From contig JACKDV010000001.1 of assembly GCA_020633315.1 (NCBI GenBank), forward strand, positions 186,001-250,000: a stretch of 64,000 nucleotides of DNA. Direction: 5' to 3'. Both the position numbers and the translations under genes were made by a program. The notes beneath the pieces were generated by a model. The model saw only the letters and a program-made list of their open reading frames with translations, was not told the DNA's origin and ran no database searches. Below, in pieces: positions 18,501 to 25,230 of this stretch (position 1 is its first letter; each line of letters opens with the position of its first letter). This DNA comes from Myxococcales bacterium. GTDB taxonomy: Bacteria > Myxococcota_A > Polyangia > Nannocystales > Nannocystaceae.

Positions 18501-18817
18501 TCGGTGGGGCGCCCCAGCGCCGCGGGCTGGTGATCGAAGCGCAGGCCCAGCGCGCGCCGCAGGTACTCCAGGCTCGACGCCGGCTGCTCCGAGAAGCGCA
18601 GCAGCGCCAGCCGGTGTCGAATCTGCTCGACCCGGGGCATGACCCCCATGCGATCGATCCAGGCATCGAGGGTTCGCTCGACCGCCGCGAAGTCGCCGGC
18701 CTGCTCGTGCACCAGGCAGAGGTGGAAGTAGTAGTCCTCGGTCCCCGGCACGAGCTGCTCGAGCGCCTGGCGGCGGTCGTCGGCGAGGGCGAATCGTTCG
18801 AGCTGGTCCGGATCCAT
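12521..18817 (-). CDS. Giant protein with macroglobulin-like beta domains
   Basis: This is a 2098-aa protein with no signal peptide or clear membrane segment. The first ~400 residues are helical. From about residue 400 it becomes a chain of beta-sandwich segments resembling MG (macroglobulin) domains, such as SLTLDVKNVSTLVVKVFEIN and FPALRRPGVYVVELIGGG. A central low-complexity, coiled acidic segment (LDDYELDDDELDHEGAD) sits near residue 1400. Near the C-terminus an MG-like motif returns (LRSVVVNVYRMDIELLFSRQ). The thioester motif (GCGEQ) of true alpha-2-macroglobulins is absent. The relation to A2M is inferred from pattern only. Such proteins may be large scaffolds. It converges with the regulator gene and diverges from the TPR lipoprotein gene at 18895. 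Confidence 0.75.
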   Translation of the reverse strand: MDPDQLERFALADDRRQALEQLVPGTEDYYFHLCLVHEQAGDFAAVERTLDAWIDRMGVMPRVEQIRHRLALLRFSEQPASSLEYLRRALGLRFDHQPAALGRPTEHPHALDPRVLSWEAVHRHGMAHSRAGDLAGFTDQALRALAHEPMEGERLRHYLGRIARPDHPGLVERILAELDDRRSGGFGALPIHARLLTAQLEELAARRPRLWNDDAFVDAMLIRQQPGPDVEWEHDLDEHEAFLRRLWEIAGRLGPGHGPLKAHVLHHRLLLDRRRGIYERARFLEYLALPRQVAYANLEALERVEHAFALGRDFRGVTLHPRFYDDQALVEDFLAHLLLEHDDPTPFEPYLERAFLDRVRATAMILAGVGDIERWTSLLDDPARFAELKDRVELSFAPQCPTSFSADDEVSLTLDVKNVSTLVVKVFEINTLSYFLVEGSEVDTSIDLDGLVASEEHTHEYDVPPLRRVRRTFDFPALRRPGVYVVELIGGGISSRALVRKGRLRMLERVGAAGHVLTVLDEQQRPLPDATLWLGGREYRPDEDGTILVPFSTRPRRQTILLRHDGLTTLETFEHQAEHYELSADFYVERESLLRGARATVLVRARLEVGGRPVSLSLLERPTLVVRSVDHEGAKARVERPDFPLHADRESTHELQVPPGLASLTITLRGEVRTMASGRAEPRSSSRTFQLNGIDREPAIESIHLAQTRAGHVAYLLGRSGEPRGGTVLRLRLHHRALTQPIDAIVQTDDHGRVELGPLREVSSVELLTPSGARRQWSPTLDRAERPRAIHAGEGETIRIPVMGHRRLGEQAGVDETDEPEARVSLLERRGSAFTRDLIAATRIHGGFLEISGLGAGDYDLRLDDEPSIPLRISEGPTHGQWIAGPVRQLERITPGPLQIQAATETETHLELRVHPVRSSTRVHVFGTRFLPEHEAFAGRPPSPRVVRLAVAPSAYVSERDIGDEYRYILERRRAAITAGTMLARPGLLLAPWAVQSTETRTQGAAEGQAWAASPRPAPRAASAYHAPPGAPSATDESGRANLDFLAHPAAVLLDLRPDAHGVVRVPKEAVQHANQLRVVAVDAHHAVQRLVLRPEVHTPHRDVRLRLGLDPAAHYTKQKTVVLRTAGEPLTIADITTSTFEVYDTLERVFDLFAALTNDATLETFRWVLRWPTADEAQRRAWYSEHACHELNLWLSRKDPEFFARVVVPHLRNKRHKTFLDRYLLEEELSEYRRPWAHGRLNVVERILLAQRGGGDELESCARHVGELDDLRPSDTEEQERRFRVALGSAGLRGEDRFGLAAAAEQAEQARIAVSLAAPAAALTAVGGVARTGGGRADAAKKKGARSMVRSREESKSELAEEPEMLDDYELDDDELDHEGADGFGGAVPADLARRERAPRLFVAPDRTKEWAENDYYRRPLHEQGPELVVANPLWRDLAAHRHGPFLSTHLPHATGSFTEMMLALSVLDLPMAAEAPEIVVEDATMTLRGGSDAVVFLERIEPADPPPEAASILVAQHYLRHDDRYLYEGNEVRDKVVSGELLTGVVYTGKVVLTNPSSARAKLEVLLQIPVGSVPVAGGTRTRGHTVELPPQGTHALEYSFYFPRPGVFDHFPVHVAEDGRLVAAAAARPLSVVREPSEIDRSTWAWVANQGSDDEVLAWMDAHNLERLGTQPAVPGLSTCAWRMKERSFYDRCLALLSRRRVYDRVLWSYSLHHADLPNLRELLLHEESFLDRCGLELDSPLVRIDPIARRRYQHLEYAPLINARAHRLGARREILNQRLAVQYRLTLERLSLRPRLDDDDRLAITYYLLLQDRVDEGLAMLERVDPDAVTTRIQLDYLQVVACFLRQQPQAAREIAERYRDYPVDRWRTPFLDALAQLDELEGGEARVIDPEDRDQQQARLADAEPDLDLRVENGAIEITHRNLRSVVVNVYRMDIELLFSRQPFVQQQSERFSFVRPNESWELPLAADREHTTVPLPEAVRGANVVVELVAAGRRRSQAYFAHQLVVQLSEGHGQLRVARQSGGPVPRAYVKVYARLQGGAVELYRDGYTDLRGRFDYASTSSDMLDRVERFAILVMSPQDGALVREAAPPVR

Positions 18818-18894
18818 GGGCTCTCCTGGGCAGCCAAGCCTAGATCAGGTGCGAGGGGCCGCGTGACCGCGCGCGCTGGTGCTACCATCCGCCC

Positions 18895-19440
18895 GTGCCC
18901 ATGCCCTCTGCTTCGCGGCCTGGCCGCCTGGTCCTGCTCGTGGTCGTGCTGGGGGGCGGCGTCGGGTGCAAGACCACGCCGCCGCTGATCACCGACATCG
19001 GCAATGCCGTCGATCGCGGCGCCAAGAAGGTCGTGGCGGCCTTCGACGGGCGCTCCCTGCCGCCGCCCCAGGAGAGCGAGGAGGAGGCGGCCACCCGCGC
19101 GCGCGATGCCTACGAGGCCGGCAAGCTGGCCTACCAGACCGCCCAGTACCTCGAGGCGCTCGACAGGTTCCACGAGTCCTTCGCCGCGGCCGAGGAGATC
19201 GAGGATCCCGAGCTCAAGGCCCAGGTCCAGTCCTCGCTCTACTACAACCTCGGATCCACGCACATCCGCGCCTACGATCTCGACGGGGATCGCACCCACC
19301 TGGCGCAGGCGAAGGTGCTGCTGCAGAGCTACCTCGACTCCACCCCGGAGCCCACCGAGGAGGAGCGCGCGCAGGCCCAGAACCTGATGGACGAGGCCGA
19401 TCGCAAGCTCGCCGAGACCGCGGACGGCTCGGGCGCCTAG
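18895..19440 (+). CDS. TPR-like lipoprotein
   Basis: The 181-aa product starts with a lipoprotein signal (LVLLVVVLGGGVGCK, lipidation at the Cys). A linker and about two TPR-like helical repeats follow (AYEAGKLAYQTAQYLEALDR, YNLGSTHIRAYDLDGD). It is probably a periplasmic-facing lipoprotein involved in protein contacts. The GTG at 18895 and the ATG at 18901 are both possible starts and differ by two residues. It diverges from the giant protein gene with a 77-bp gap, and converges with the thioesterase gene. Confidence 0.75.
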   Translation: MPMPSASRPGRLVLLVVVLGGGVGCKTTPPLITDIGNAVDRGAKKVVAAFDGRSLPPPQESEEEAATRARDAYEAGKLAYQTAQYLEALDRFHESFAAAEEIEDPELKAQVQSSLYYNLGSTHIRAYDLDGDRTHLAQAKVLLQSYLDSTPEPTEEERAQAQNLMDEADRKLAETADGSGA

Positions 19441-19447
19441 GCTCGTC

Positions 19448-19487
19448 GCGGCGCCGCAGGCCCGAGCCACCAGCCCGGCGGCGCCGC
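19448..19487. terminator. 10-bp GC hairpin between convergent genes
   Basis: GCGGCGCCGC (19448-19457) pairs with its complement at 19478-19487 across a 20-nt loop. It fills the gap between the convergent TPR lipoprotein and thioesterase genes. A bidirectional terminator is the simplest reading. The arms are self-complementary GC sequence in a GC-rich genome, so the call is weak. Confidence 0.35.
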
Positions 19488-19958
19488 TCAGGCCTGTTGC
19501 CGCGCCGCGAGCCGCAGCGCCCGGCGCCGCTCGGATTGCTTCCAGCGCCGCAGGTCCTCCGCGGTCTCGGGCACGAAGCGCGGCACCTCGGTGGGCTTGC
19601 CGTCGTCGTCCAGCGCGACCATCACGAAGAAGCACGACATCACGTGTCGCTCGACGCGGGTGCGATGGTTGGCCGCGATCACCCGGATGCCGACGTCCAG
19701 CGAGGTCCGCCCCACGTGGTTGACGCAGGCCTTGAAGGTGACCAGCTCGCCCACGAGCACGGGCGCCCGGAAGATGGCATCGTCGAGCAGCAGGGTGACC
19801 ACGTAGTGCCCGCTGTAGCGGGCCGCGCAGCTATAGGCCACCTCGTCGAGCAGCTTGAGCAGGGCGCCGCCGTGGACCTTGCCCGAGAAGTTGGTCATGT
19901 CGGGCGTCATCAGGGTCGTGAGCTCGAGTCGGCGAGGAGGGTCTGGGGCGTCGCTCAT
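19488..19958 (-). CDS. Acyl-CoA thioesterase, hotdog fold (YciA/ACOT type)
   Basis: This 156-aa protein carries the hotdog-fold signature of the YciA/BFIT acyl-CoA hydrolases. MTPDMTNFSGKVHGGALLKL has the catalytic Asp/Asn and HGG region. LLDEVAYSCAARYSGHYVVT and FKACVNHVGRTSLDVGIRV complete the core fold. The enzyme hydrolyses acyl-CoA thioesters in the cytoplasm and may adjust CoA pools. The preferred start is MSDAPDPPRR at 19958, not the open frame up to 20123, because the extra residues are Arg/Gly low-complexity and overlap the KdpD-like gene. It diverges from the kdpD-like gene 86 bp away. Confidence 0.9.
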   Translation of the reverse strand: MSDAPDPPRRLELTTLMTPDMTNFSGKVHGGALLKLLDEVAYSCAARYSGHYVVTLLLDDAIFRAPVLVGELVTFKACVNHVGRTSLDVGIRVIAANHRTRVERHVMSCFFVMVALDDDGKPTEVPRFVPETAEDLRRWKQSERRRALRLAARQQA

Positions 19959-20044
19959 GGGCCGCCCGAGGGTAGCGGAGTCTCGGGCTCGGCGGCGGCG
20001 CGCTCGACCACCCTTGCCCACCCCTGATACAGGTCTCGCGGGCG

Positions 20045-21502
20045 ATGCCCATCGAAGAGCCCATGAGCCACGCCGCGGCCCCCCGTTCTCCTGTCCCGCC
20101 GGTGCCTCCCCTGGAGCGACCATTGGTGGCGCTGGCCTTCTCGCTGCTGGTGGTCGCCGCCTGTGTGCTCATCGACTGGCTGCTCTACCCGCGGCTGTCG
20201 GAGTCGGACCTGGTCATGGTGCTGCTGGTGGGCGTGCTGCTGGTCGCGCGCCTGTCGTCGCGGGCGGGAGCGCTGCTGGCCGCGGGCCTGGGTGTGGCGG
20301 CCTTCGACGTGCTGTTCGTGGAGCCGCGCTTCACCTTCGCCGTCGCCGAGTCGCGCTACCTGGTCACCTTCGCCGTGATGACGGCGACGGGCCTGGTGCT
20401 CGCGACCACCACCGCGCGGCTGCGACGTCAGGCCCGGCAGGCGTGGGAGCGCTCGCAGCAGCTTCGGGCGCTCAACGAGCTGGCCCAGGCGCTGGTGGGC
20501 GTGGGCGATCCCCACCAGGTGGCGGACGCGGTGCGCCACCACGTGGTGCCCTCGCTGGGGCGCACGGTGGAGCTGCAGCTCGAGCCGCAGGGCGACGCGG
20601 ACCCGGGCGCGCGGGTGCTCGCGGTGGGGCCGCGGGCGCGCCTGGTGGTGGGGTCGAGCCCGGCCGGGGACCGGCGCGACGATGCGCAGACCCTCCACGC
20701 GCTCGCCGGCCAGCTCACGGTGACGCTGCAGCGAATCGCGGCCGCCAATGCCCGCCAGGCGGCGGAGCTCGACGCGGAGCGGGAGCGGCTGCGCACGTCG
20801 CTGCTCAGCTCGGTCTCCCACGACCTCCGCACGCCGCTGGGCTCGATCGTGGGGGCCGCGTCCACGCTGCTGCAGGACGATCTGCGCATGCGCCCGGGCG
20901 CGCGCACGGAGATGCTGCAGACGATCCGCGACGAGGCCGACCGCCTCGCGCGGGTGCTGGACAACCTGCTCCACATGACGCGGATCGAGGGCGGGCGCGT
21001 GGCGCTGCGGCGGGACTGGGAGGCGCCCGAGGAGCTGGCCGCGGCGGTGCTGGAGCGCCTGCGCCCCCGGGCGGAGGGCCACGGGCTCGAGGCGAGGATC
21101 GCCGCCGAGCCCGAGCTGGTGCCCTGTGACGCGACCCTGGTGGAGCTGTCGCTGATCAACCTCGTGGAGAATGCGCTGACCCACACCCCGCCGGGGACGA
21201 CGATCGAGCTGCGGGGCTACCTGCAGGACGAGAGCGATCCGCCGCAGTACGTGCTGGAGGTGGCCGACGACGGCCCCGGGGTGCCGGTGGAGGATCGCCA
21301 GCGCATCTTCGACAAGTTCACCCAGGGCCCGCGCTCCGGGGGCCGCGGTGTGGGGCTGGGGCTGTCGATCTGTCGCGCGGCGGCCGAGGCCCACGGCGGG
21401 CGGGTGGAGGCGGTGGGCCGGGACGACGGTCCCGGCCTGGTGGTTCGTGTCATGCTCCCCTACGAGGCCGCTCCCGTGGAGCCCGCTCCGTCCCCCGAAT
21501 GA
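20045..21502 (+). CDS. kdpD: KdpD-type sensor histidine kinase lacking the N-terminal Kdp domains
   Basis: The 485-aa protein corresponds to the C-terminal half of KdpD. It has about four TM helices of the DUF4118 type (residues ~25-130), a short GAF-like region, then a histidine kinase core with H-box SHDLRTPLGSIVGAA, N-box NLVENALTHTPPG and G-box DDGPGV/GVGLGLSICRAA. Classical KdpD (about 895 aa) has an extra N-terminal KdpD/Usp part that binds K+-related signals and c-di-AMP; this is absent here. It overlaps the kdpE start by 4 bp. The operon continues into a Ktr/Trk K+ transporter, so it likely senses K+ or osmotic stress for that transporter instead of KdpFABC. Several ATGs lie near the start; 20045 is the first. 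Confidence 0.9.
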   Translation: MPIEEPMSHAAAPRSPVPPVPPLERPLVALAFSLLVVAACVLIDWLLYPRLSESDLVMVLLVGVLLVARLSSRAGALLAAGLGVAAFDVLFVEPRFTFAVAESRYLVTFAVMTATGLVLATTTARLRRQARQAWERSQQLRALNELAQALVGVGDPHQVADAVRHHVVPSLGRTVELQLEPQGDADPGARVLAVGPRARLVVGSSPAGDRRDDAQTLHALAGQLTVTLQRIAAANARQAAELDAERERLRTSLLSSVSHDLRTPLGSIVGAASTLLQDDLRMRPGARTEMLQTIRDEADRLARVLDNLLHMTRIEGGRVALRRDWEAPEELAAAVLERLRPRAEGHGLEARIAAEPELVPCDATLVELSLINLVENALTHTPPGTTIELRGYLQDESDPPQYVLEVADDGPGVPVEDRQRIFDKFTQGPRSGGRGVGLGLSICRAAAEAHGGRVEAVGRDDGPGLVVRVMLPYEAAPVEPAPSPE

Positions 21503-22200
21503 GCTCGCCGCCCAAGATCCTGATCGTGGAGGACGAACGGCGCATGCGTCGGTTCCTGGCGACGCTCGTCGAGAGCCACGGCCTGACGCCGCTGGAGGCG
21601 TCGACGGCCAAGGAGGGGCTGGCGCTGCTCACCGAGCTGGCGCCCGACGTGGTGTTGCTCGACCTCGGGCTGCCCGACGGCGACGGCCTGGCGATCACCC
21701 GTCGCGTCCGGGAGTGGTCGCGGGTGCCGATCATCGTGATCTCGGCGCGCGGGCTCGAGGACGACAAGGTGCAGGCCCTCGACGCCGGGGCCGACGACTA
21801 CCTCACCAAGCCCTTCGGGGCGGCCGAGCTGCTGGCGCGCATCCGCGTGGTGTTGCGACGCTCCGCGGTGGCCGAGCGCGAGCCCCCCACCCACACCATC
21901 GGGGTGGGGGGCCTGCGGGTGGATCTGGACGCTCGCCGGGTGTTCGTGGACGAGCTCGAGGTCCACCTGACGCCCATCGAGTACAAGCTGCTGACCACCC
22001 TGGCTCGCCGTCCCGGTCGCGTGATGACGCACCAGCAGATCCTCCGCGAGGTGTGGGGGGACGGCACCAGCGCGCGCCCCCACCACGTGCGAGTGCACAT
22101 GGCCACGCTGCGGAGGAAGATCGAGGACGATACCACGGCCCCTCGCTACGTGCTCACCGAGATCGGCGTGGGGTATCGCTTCGCCGATCCCGAGCCCTGA
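21499..22200 (+). CDS. kdpE: KdpE-type response regulator
   Basis: This 233-aa OmpR/PhoB-type regulator starts ILIVEDERRMRRFLATLVES. The phospho-acceptor Asp is in VVLLDLGLPDGDG and the conserved Lys in DDYLTKPFGAAE. The C-terminal winged helix has LTPIEYKLLTTLARRPGRVM and HHVRVHMATLRRKIEDD, both typical of KdpE. The start ATGA overlaps the kdpD-like stop, which implies translational coupling. It should be phosphorylated by the adjacent kinase and control the downstream K+ uptake genes. The next gene begins about 100 bp on, and that gap could hold its operator, but I see no clear repeat there. Confidence 0.93.
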   Translation: MSSPPKILIVEDERRMRRFLATLVESHGLTPLEASTAKEGLALLTELAPDVVLLDLGLPDGDGLAITRRVREWSRVPIIVISARGLEDDKVQALDAGADDYLTKPFGAAELLARIRVVLRRSAVAEREPPTHTIGVGGLRVDLDARRVFVDELEVHLTPIEYKLLTTLARRPGRVMTHQQILREVWGDGTSARPHHVRVHMATLRRKIEDDTTAPRYVLTEIGVGYRFADPEP

Positions 22201-22301
22201 TCGCCGCGTGTGCCCGGTCTTGATGCGGTCTTGATGCCGCGGCGGCGAAACTTGTCAGCCGCTTGAGATCGGCCGAGCTAGGGTGGGGGCGAGGTCGACG
22301 A

Positions 22302-22457
22302 GTGTTCGGGATCTTCGCTGCGCTCTGCATCATGGTGGCCCTGCTGGTGCTCACGAGCTGGGTGGTCGATCGCCTGGGTCTCGAGGCCCGACGACCCCGG
22401 GGATCCCGTGCGCCGCGCTCCGCCCCGCCCCCGCCCGACGGAGGCGCCGATCGATGA
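22302..22457 (+). CDS. Small single-TM membrane protein in K+ transporter operon
   Basis: A frame starting with GTG at 22302 (GAGG about 9 bp upstream) gives a 51-aa protein: one hydrophobic helix (IFAALCIMVALLVLTSWVV) then an Arg/Pro-rich tail. A longer TTG-start version from 22263 is possible. Its stop overlaps the ATG of the next small gene (ATGA), which is good evidence that it is translated. The function is unknown. As the first of two tiny peptides upstream of a K+ channel, it may be a small transporter subunit or regulator. Confidence 0.55.
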   Translation: MFGIFAALCIMVALLVLTSWVVDRLGLEARRPRGSRAPRSAPPPPDGGADR

Positions 22458-22546
22458 TCGACATCGTCGTCGCGCTGATGCTCGTGGGAGGGCTGGTGCT
22501 CTGGGTCGTGCTCGAGCTGTTCGCACCGGATCATGTCGGGCGCTGA
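22454..22546 (+). CDS. KdpF-like 30-aa membrane peptide
   Basis: The frame encodes 30 residues: one TM helix (VVALMLVGGLVLWVVLELF) and a short end with a PDH turn. Length and layout (helix then a short ELFAPDHV end) resemble KdpF, the 29-30 aa stabilising peptide of KdpFABC, whose end often reads ALLRPExF. Here it precedes a KtrB/TrkH gene, not kdpA. It overlaps the 51-aa gene by 4 bp and the KtrB gene by 14 bp, so coupling is likely. It is too short for standard gene callers. Confidence 0.55.
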   Translation: MIDIVVALMLVGGLVLWVVLELFAPDHVGR

Positions 22547-24548
22547 CCTCGTCGCACGCGCGGACCGTGGAGGGACCCTCTCGTGGATCTCCACCGCGGC
22601 CCCCGCCGTGGTGCCCCTGCTGCTGGGCATCCACCGGGTCGACGCCTCGTCGCCGCCGACCACGGGCTGGCTGCTGCGCGGGACGGCGGCCGGCGTCGCG
22701 CTGGGGCTGATGGCGGGCGTCGCCCTCCGCCACCGACGACCGCGGCTGGGGAGGGCGGTGTTCGTGGGCTCGGCGACGGGCTTCGGGGCGATGGGCGTGC
22801 TGGGCCTGGCCGATGCCCCGGTGGCGAGCTTCGTGGTCGCGCTGGTGGCCATGGCGTTGCTGGCGGTGACGCCCTCGTTCGACGCGGTGACCCCCGCGGC
22901 AGCGCGGCGCCCCCGGACCCTCGCTCGGGCCGCGGCGTGGGCCGCCGCCATCGTCTCGCTGCTGCTCGCGGCATTCCTGCCCTCGGTCGACCCCTTCGCC
23001 CGCGCGGCCGGGTTGCTGCCCTCGCTGATCGCCCTGGTCCGCGCCCGCATCCTGCTGCGCACCCGCGCACGGGCCCGGGTGCTGGTGGGGGCCGGGGTGG
23101 TGCTCGCGGGCGCGAGCGCCTCGTGGAGCATGCCGTCGCTGGCCTTGCTCTTCGTCGCGGCCATTCCCGTGGGCATCCTGCTGCTGCTGCCCGACTCGAC
23201 GCGCACGGGGGCCACCCTGCTCGACGCCTGGTCCGATGCGCTGCTGGGACACCCGGCGCGGCTGCTGCTGGCCACCTTCGCCATGGTGGGCGTCGCAGGG
23301 GGCATCGCGCTGACGATCCCGGCCGTGAGCACGGGCGAGCCGCTCCACATCATCGACGGGCTGTTCACGGCGGTCAGCGCCGTGTGCGTGACCGGTCTCA
23401 TCGTGGTCGATACCCCCACCGCGCTCACCGGCCTGGGGCAGGCCATCGTGCTGCTGCTGATCCAGATCGGCGGCCTGGGCATCCTCACCTTCACGACGGC
23501 GGCGTTCCTCGCCATCGGCAACCTCGGGGTGCGCAGCGAGGGCATCGCGGCGCGGCTGCTGGCGTCGGAGACCCCGCGTGCCTCGCTGGGGACGGCGCTG
23601 CGGCGGGTGCTGCTGGTCACCGCGGTGACGGAGGCGACGGGGACCGTGGTGCTGTCGATCGCGTTCGCGGCGAGCGGCGAGCCGCTGGGCGGCGCGGTGT
23701 GGCGAGGACTCTTCACCGCGATCTCGGCGTACTGCAACGCGGGCTTCGCCCTGCAGAGCGACAGCCTCGTGCCCCACGCCGGCTCGCCGACGGTGCTGCT
23801 GACGGTCTCGGCGCTGGTCATCGTGGGCGGCCTCGGCCCCGCGGTGGTGGTGGCCGTGCCCGCGTGGCTGCGTCGCCGCCCGGTGAGCCTCCTGGTGCGG
23901 GTGGTGCTGACCACCACGGCGTGGCTGCTGGCGGTGCCGACACTCTTGTTCCTGGTGATCGAGTGGGACCACGCGCTGGCCGAGCTGTCGGTGGTCGATC
24001 GGGTGATCAACGCATGGTTCCTGTCGGTCACCACCCGCACCGCCGGCTTCAACAGCGTGGAGATGGGCATGCTGACGGCGCCCACCGTCACGCTGGTGAT
24101 GATGCTGATGCTCGTGGGCGGGAGCCCGGGCTCGACCGCGGGCGGGCTCAAGACCACCACCGCCGCGGTGCTGTTCCTGGCCAGCCTGGCCACGGCCCGC
24201 GGGGCCGCCACGGTGAGGGTGTGGCACCGCCGGATCCCCTCGACCACGATCCGCCGGGCGCTGGCAGCCACGGGCGCGATGGTGTTCGTGGCGACGGGCA
24301 CCCTGGTGTTCCTCCAGCTCACCCAGCCGATCCCGCCGGTCGAGGCCGCGTTCGAGGTGGTCTCGGCCATCGCCACGGTGGGGCTGTCGCTGGGCGTCAC
24401 CGCGGAGCTGGACGGCATCGGTCGCATCGCGATCACCATCCTGATGCTCGTGGGGCGCGTGGGGCCGCTGGTGTTCCTCGGCGTGCTCATGCCCCTGGCG
24501 CCCCCCAGCCTCGCCAAGTGCCCGCAGCAGGATCTGCCCGTCGGATGA
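22533..24548 (+). CDS. KtrB/TrkH-type potassium transporter subunit
   Basis: The 671-aa membrane protein has the four pore-loop selectivity motifs of the Trk/Ktr/HKT superfamily, in order: SAVCVTGLIVVDT, SAYCNAGFALQSD, TTRTAGFNSVEMG and SAIATVGLSLGVT, each with the filter Gly. About 200 residues of extra N-terminal hydrophobic sequence (three to five extra helices, residues ~15-200) precede the core. This exceeds the usual KtrB (~450 aa) and TrkH (~480 aa) lengths. It mediates K+ uptake (with Na+ or H+ coupling in relatives) and pairs with the RCK protein encoded next. It overlaps the KdpF-like gene by 14 bp and is followed by the KtrA-like gene after 7 bp. Confidence 0.93.
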   Translation: MSGADLVARADRGGTLSWISTAAPAVVPLLLGIHRVDASSPPTTGWLLRGTAAGVALGLMAGVALRHRRPRLGRAVFVGSATGFGAMGVLGLADAPVASFVVALVAMALLAVTPSFDAVTPAAARRPRTLARAAAWAAAIVSLLLAAFLPSVDPFARAAGLLPSLIALVRARILLRTRARARVLVGAGVVLAGASASWSMPSLALLFVAAIPVGILLLLPDSTRTGATLLDAWSDALLGHPARLLLATFAMVGVAGGIALTIPAVSTGEPLHIIDGLFTAVSAVCVTGLIVVDTPTALTGLGQAIVLLLIQIGGLGILTFTTAAFLAIGNLGVRSEGIAARLLASETPRASLGTALRRVLLVTAVTEATGTVVLSIAFAASGEPLGGAVWRGLFTAISAYCNAGFALQSDSLVPHAGSPTVLLTVSALVIVGGLGPAVVVAVPAWLRRRPVSLLVRVVLTTTAWLLAVPTLLFLVIEWDHALAELSVVDRVINAWFLSVTTRTAGFNSVEMGMLTAPTVTLVMMLMLVGGSPGSTAGGLKTTTAAVLFLASLATARGAATVRVWHRRIPSTTIRRALAATGAMVFVATGTLVFLQLTQPIPPVEAAFEVVSAIATVGLSLGVTAELDGIGRIAITILMLVGRVGPLVFLGVLMPLAPPSLAKCPQQDLPVG

Positions 24549-24555
24549 GGTCCAC

Positions 24556-25230
24556 ATGAGCCGCAAGAAGCAAGCGATGATCATCGGCCTGGGCCAGTTC
24601 GGCCGGGCCCTCGCGCGAACCCTGGCCTCCCGCGGGGTGGAGGTGCTGGCGATCGATCAGTCGGAGGCCGCGGTGGAGCTGGTGGCCGATGTGGTCGACG
24701 ATTGCCTGGTGCTGGACGCGAGCATCGAGTCCGCGCTCGTCCACCTCGAGCCCCGTCGCCGCGACCTGTGCGTGTGCGCGATCGGGTCGGAGACCCGCGA
24801 CAGCGCGATCATCGTGACGGCGCTGCTGCGGCAGCTCGGGGCGCCGCGGGTGGTGGCGCGGGCCAACGACGACACCACGGGGAGGATCCTGCGGCTCGTG
24901 GGGGCGCACGACGTGGTCAACCCCGAGCGGGCGTTCGGGGAGCGCCTGGCCACGCGCCTGCTCTACTCGGGGATCATCGAGGAGTTCCCGCTGGGCGACG
25001 ACCTGGTGATCTCGGAGATCCGGCCCCCGCGGGTGCTGGTGGGACGGTCGCTGCGGGAGCTCGATCTGCGGCGGCGCGCGAGGCTGTCGGTGGTGGCCAT
25101 TCGCCGCGAGATCGAGGGGCGCGGCCGCGCCCTGATGCCCACGGCCGACGAGCGGATCGCCCACGACGACATCCTGGTGGTGGTGGCCCCCCGCGATGCG
25201 GTGCATCGCCTGCTCGAGGTGTCGGAGTGA
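24556..25230 (+). CDS. KtrA/TrkA-type RCK regulatory subunit
   Basis: This 224-aa protein has an N-terminal Rossmann RCK domain (IIGLGQFGRALARTLASRG, with acidic DQS after strand 2 for NAD(H)/ATP-type binding, and ALLRQLGAPRVVARANDD). A C-terminal TrkA_C-type domain follows (LVISEIRPPRVLVGRSLREL). It is the cytoplasmic gating ring of a KtrB/TrkH channel and responds to nucleotide or c-di-AMP in known systems. The gene follows the transporter after 7 bp, and its stop overlaps the next start (TGATG), so it is part of the same operon. Confidence 0.94.
   Translation: MSRKKQAMIIGLGQFGRALARTLASRGVEVLAIDQSEAAVELVADVVDDCLVLDASIESALVHLEPRRRDLCVCAIGSETRDSAIIVTALLRQLGAPRVVARANDDTTGRILRLVGAHDVVNPERAFGERLATRLLYSGIIEEFPLGDDLVISEIRPPRVLVGRSLRELDLRRRARLSVVAIRREIEGRGRALMPTADERIAHDDILVVVAPRDAVHRLLEVSE

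Noticed and set aside
13508..18988. A very long plus-strand open frame (1826 codons) opposite the 2098-aa gene
   Set aside because: Such antisense frames are a by-product of GC-rich codon use. The minus-strand frame has the more natural composition and a clean start and stop. Similar shadows occur at 7177-10680 and 22154-24517.
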